Source of the DNA: Clostridia bacterium
GTDB lineage: Bacteria; Bacillota_A; Clostridia; Oscillospirales; CAG-272
Length of the DNA: 6,005 bases
Direction of reading: 5' to 3'
Assembly: GCA_017631775.1 (NCBI GenBank)
Contig: JAGBSQ010000081.1
Location: 1-6,005 of the forward strand
This document shows, one piece after another, positions 5,264 to 6,005 of this stretch. Under the pieces are notes generated by a model. The model saw only the letters and a program-made list of their open reading frames with translations, was not told where the DNA came from and did not search any database. The position numbers and the translations under genes were made by a program. Every line of letters starts with the position of its first letter. Position 1 is the first letter of the stretch.

Positions 5264-6005
5264 AATTTTTGCATCGAACAAACCGCAAAAACTATCGATG
5301 GGGTCTGTTCCCTTGAATGCCTCGGGACCCGTTACAAGCTTTTCTACCAAATTTTCCATGGTGGAAGCCTCGGAGTCATACGCGTTGATATAGGTGCGCA
5401 GCATGGGCATATCTGCCAGCATTGTGGGCAGATTTACGCTGATGCCGATTACGGGAAGCTCGAAAACGTACCACGGAATTTCTCCGCCGCCCTTGGAAAG
5501 GCCGAACGCGGGACGTCCGTTCATAACGTTGCACAAGGAAATAACAAGATCTTGACCTGCCTTGAAATCTTCGATTGCGTTTTTGCCTGCAAAGTAGAGG
5601 TTGATGTTCGGCTTTTCGCCGCGAGCCACTTGCTCCTTCATTTTATCAAGGGGAGACTCGTAAACAAAGGCATCAAATCCTTTTTCGATGAGTCTGTCGC
5701 GCAGATCCTCGGCGGGCGTCTTTTTCACTCCGCCCTGCTGTGCCATAACGGCCTTCATCAAAAACTCCATAGGAGAAGGAGAACCCTTGATATCGACGAT
5801 CATAATTCTCTTATACTTTTCGGGAGTGATGGGGAGAACGTCTTTATCCAAATATTTTACCAAAGTGATGGAGTCATCGCTGATGGCATTGGCGGCGTTT
5901 TTGTGTTCCTCGCTGCCGATAACGCCAAGTGCCTCTGCTGCAGGAACCAACTCCTCTTGGGAAAGCTTGTGCAAGCCCATTTTTGCCTTGAGACCGAGAA
6001 TACGG
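5261..6005 (-). CDS. Glycoside hydrolase family 3 protein, C-terminal part (beta-N-acetylhexosaminidase/beta-glucosidase type; partial)
   Basis: 247 residues are visible and the frame continues past the right edge. The ATG at 5980 is internal, because the residues before it (RILGLKAK) fit the end of a GH3 catalytic barrel, as in RIL-LK-K-GL. The rest resembles the alpha/beta/alpha sandwich domain of GH3 enzymes: a linker helix with EHKNAANAISDDSITLVK and then LPI (the usual siTLvkN---lLPl region), a Rossmann-like segment, and the tail PMLRTYINAYDSE then LVEKLVTG, EAFKGTDPID, typical of two-domain NagZ-like members. GH3 enzymes remove terminal beta-linked glucose or N-acetylglucosamine from oligosaccharides or muropeptides. 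The catalytic residues lie in the missing part, so activity and the choice between glucosidase and hexosaminidase cannot be settled, though the tail leans towards hexosaminidase. It lies upstream of the transporter, separated by 180 bases and a promoter, so it is a neighbour rather than a confirmed operon member. Confidence 0.78.
   Translation of the reverse strand, partial: RILGLKAKMGLHKLSQEELVPAAEALGVIGSEEHKNAANAISDDSITLVKYLDKDVLPITPEKYKRIMIVDIKGSPSPMEFLMKAVMAQQGGVKKTPAEDLRDRLIEKGFDAFVYESPLDKMKEQVARGEKPNINLYFAGKNAIEDFKAGQDLVISLCNVMNGRPAFGLSKGGGEIPWYVFELPVIGISVNLPTMLADMPMLRTYINAYDSEASTMENLVEKLVTGPEAFKGTDPIDSFCGLFDAKI

Noticed and set aside
5261..5980. A complete short protein starting at the ATG at 5980.
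   Set aside because: The frame is open upstream to the window edge, and those residues (RILGLKAK) continue the GH3 family pattern, so this is the end of a larger gene.
1..6005. tRNA or rRNA genes, CRISPR arrays, insertion sequences or other mobile elements.
   Set aside because: The window is almost entirely filled with the five coding regions; the only gap of any size (5081-5260) shows no such structures, and no transposase or integrase motifs were seen.

Overview
The window is a bacterial accessory-metabolism locus with every gene on the minus strand, so it reads from right to left. Strong AAAGGAG-type ribosome binding sites, a near-consensus sigma-A type promoter in an A+T-rich gap, a lipobox-type lipoprotein and the gene content all suggest a Bacillota (Firmicutes) member, probably an uncultured Clostridia-type anaerobe. 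That placement is inference; nothing in the window identifies a species.

Layout in transcription order. (1) 6005-5261: the C-terminal part of a glycoside hydrolase family 3 enzyme (beta-N-acetylglucosaminidase or beta-glucosidase type), whose start lies outside the window. (2) 5260-5081: an intergenic region of 180 bases with a good promoter (-35 TTGAAA, 17-base spacer, -10 TATAAT), two inverted repeats and an odd leader. In the leader a perfect Shine-Dalgarno sits 33 bases ahead of the next start codon, with a 3-codon minigene and a 7-bp hairpin in between. (3) 5080-3014: a two-domain sugar ABC ATPase of the RbsA/MglA/XylG class, 688 residues instead of about 500 because of a long helical insertion in its first nucleotide-binding domain. 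(4) 3000-1516: an RbsC-type permease carrying an extra cytoplasmic N-terminal helical extension of about 175 residues. (5) 1519-401: a second, different RbsC-type permease. (6) 411-1: the first 137 residues of a lipoprotein, most likely the substrate-binding protein, running off the left edge. Genes 3 to 6 are spaced by 13, -4 and -11 bases and form one operon.

Working together, the lipoprotein would capture a sugar outside the membrane, the two permeases would form a heterodimeric channel, and the ATPase would drive uptake. The neighbouring GH3 enzyme may release or process the sugar, but it is outside the operon's own promoter. The substrate cannot be read from the sequence.

The most unusual point is that the ATPase and one permease each carry a long, almost proline-free, charged helical region that normal members of these families lack. 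Both should lie on the cytoplasmic face at the ATPase-permease interface, and they share a short gap-free stretch of similarity. The ATPase is also strongly asymmetric: only one of its two composite ATP sites keeps consensus motifs. Together these suggest a sugar importer subtype with a built-in cytoplasmic coiled-coil module of unknown purpose.
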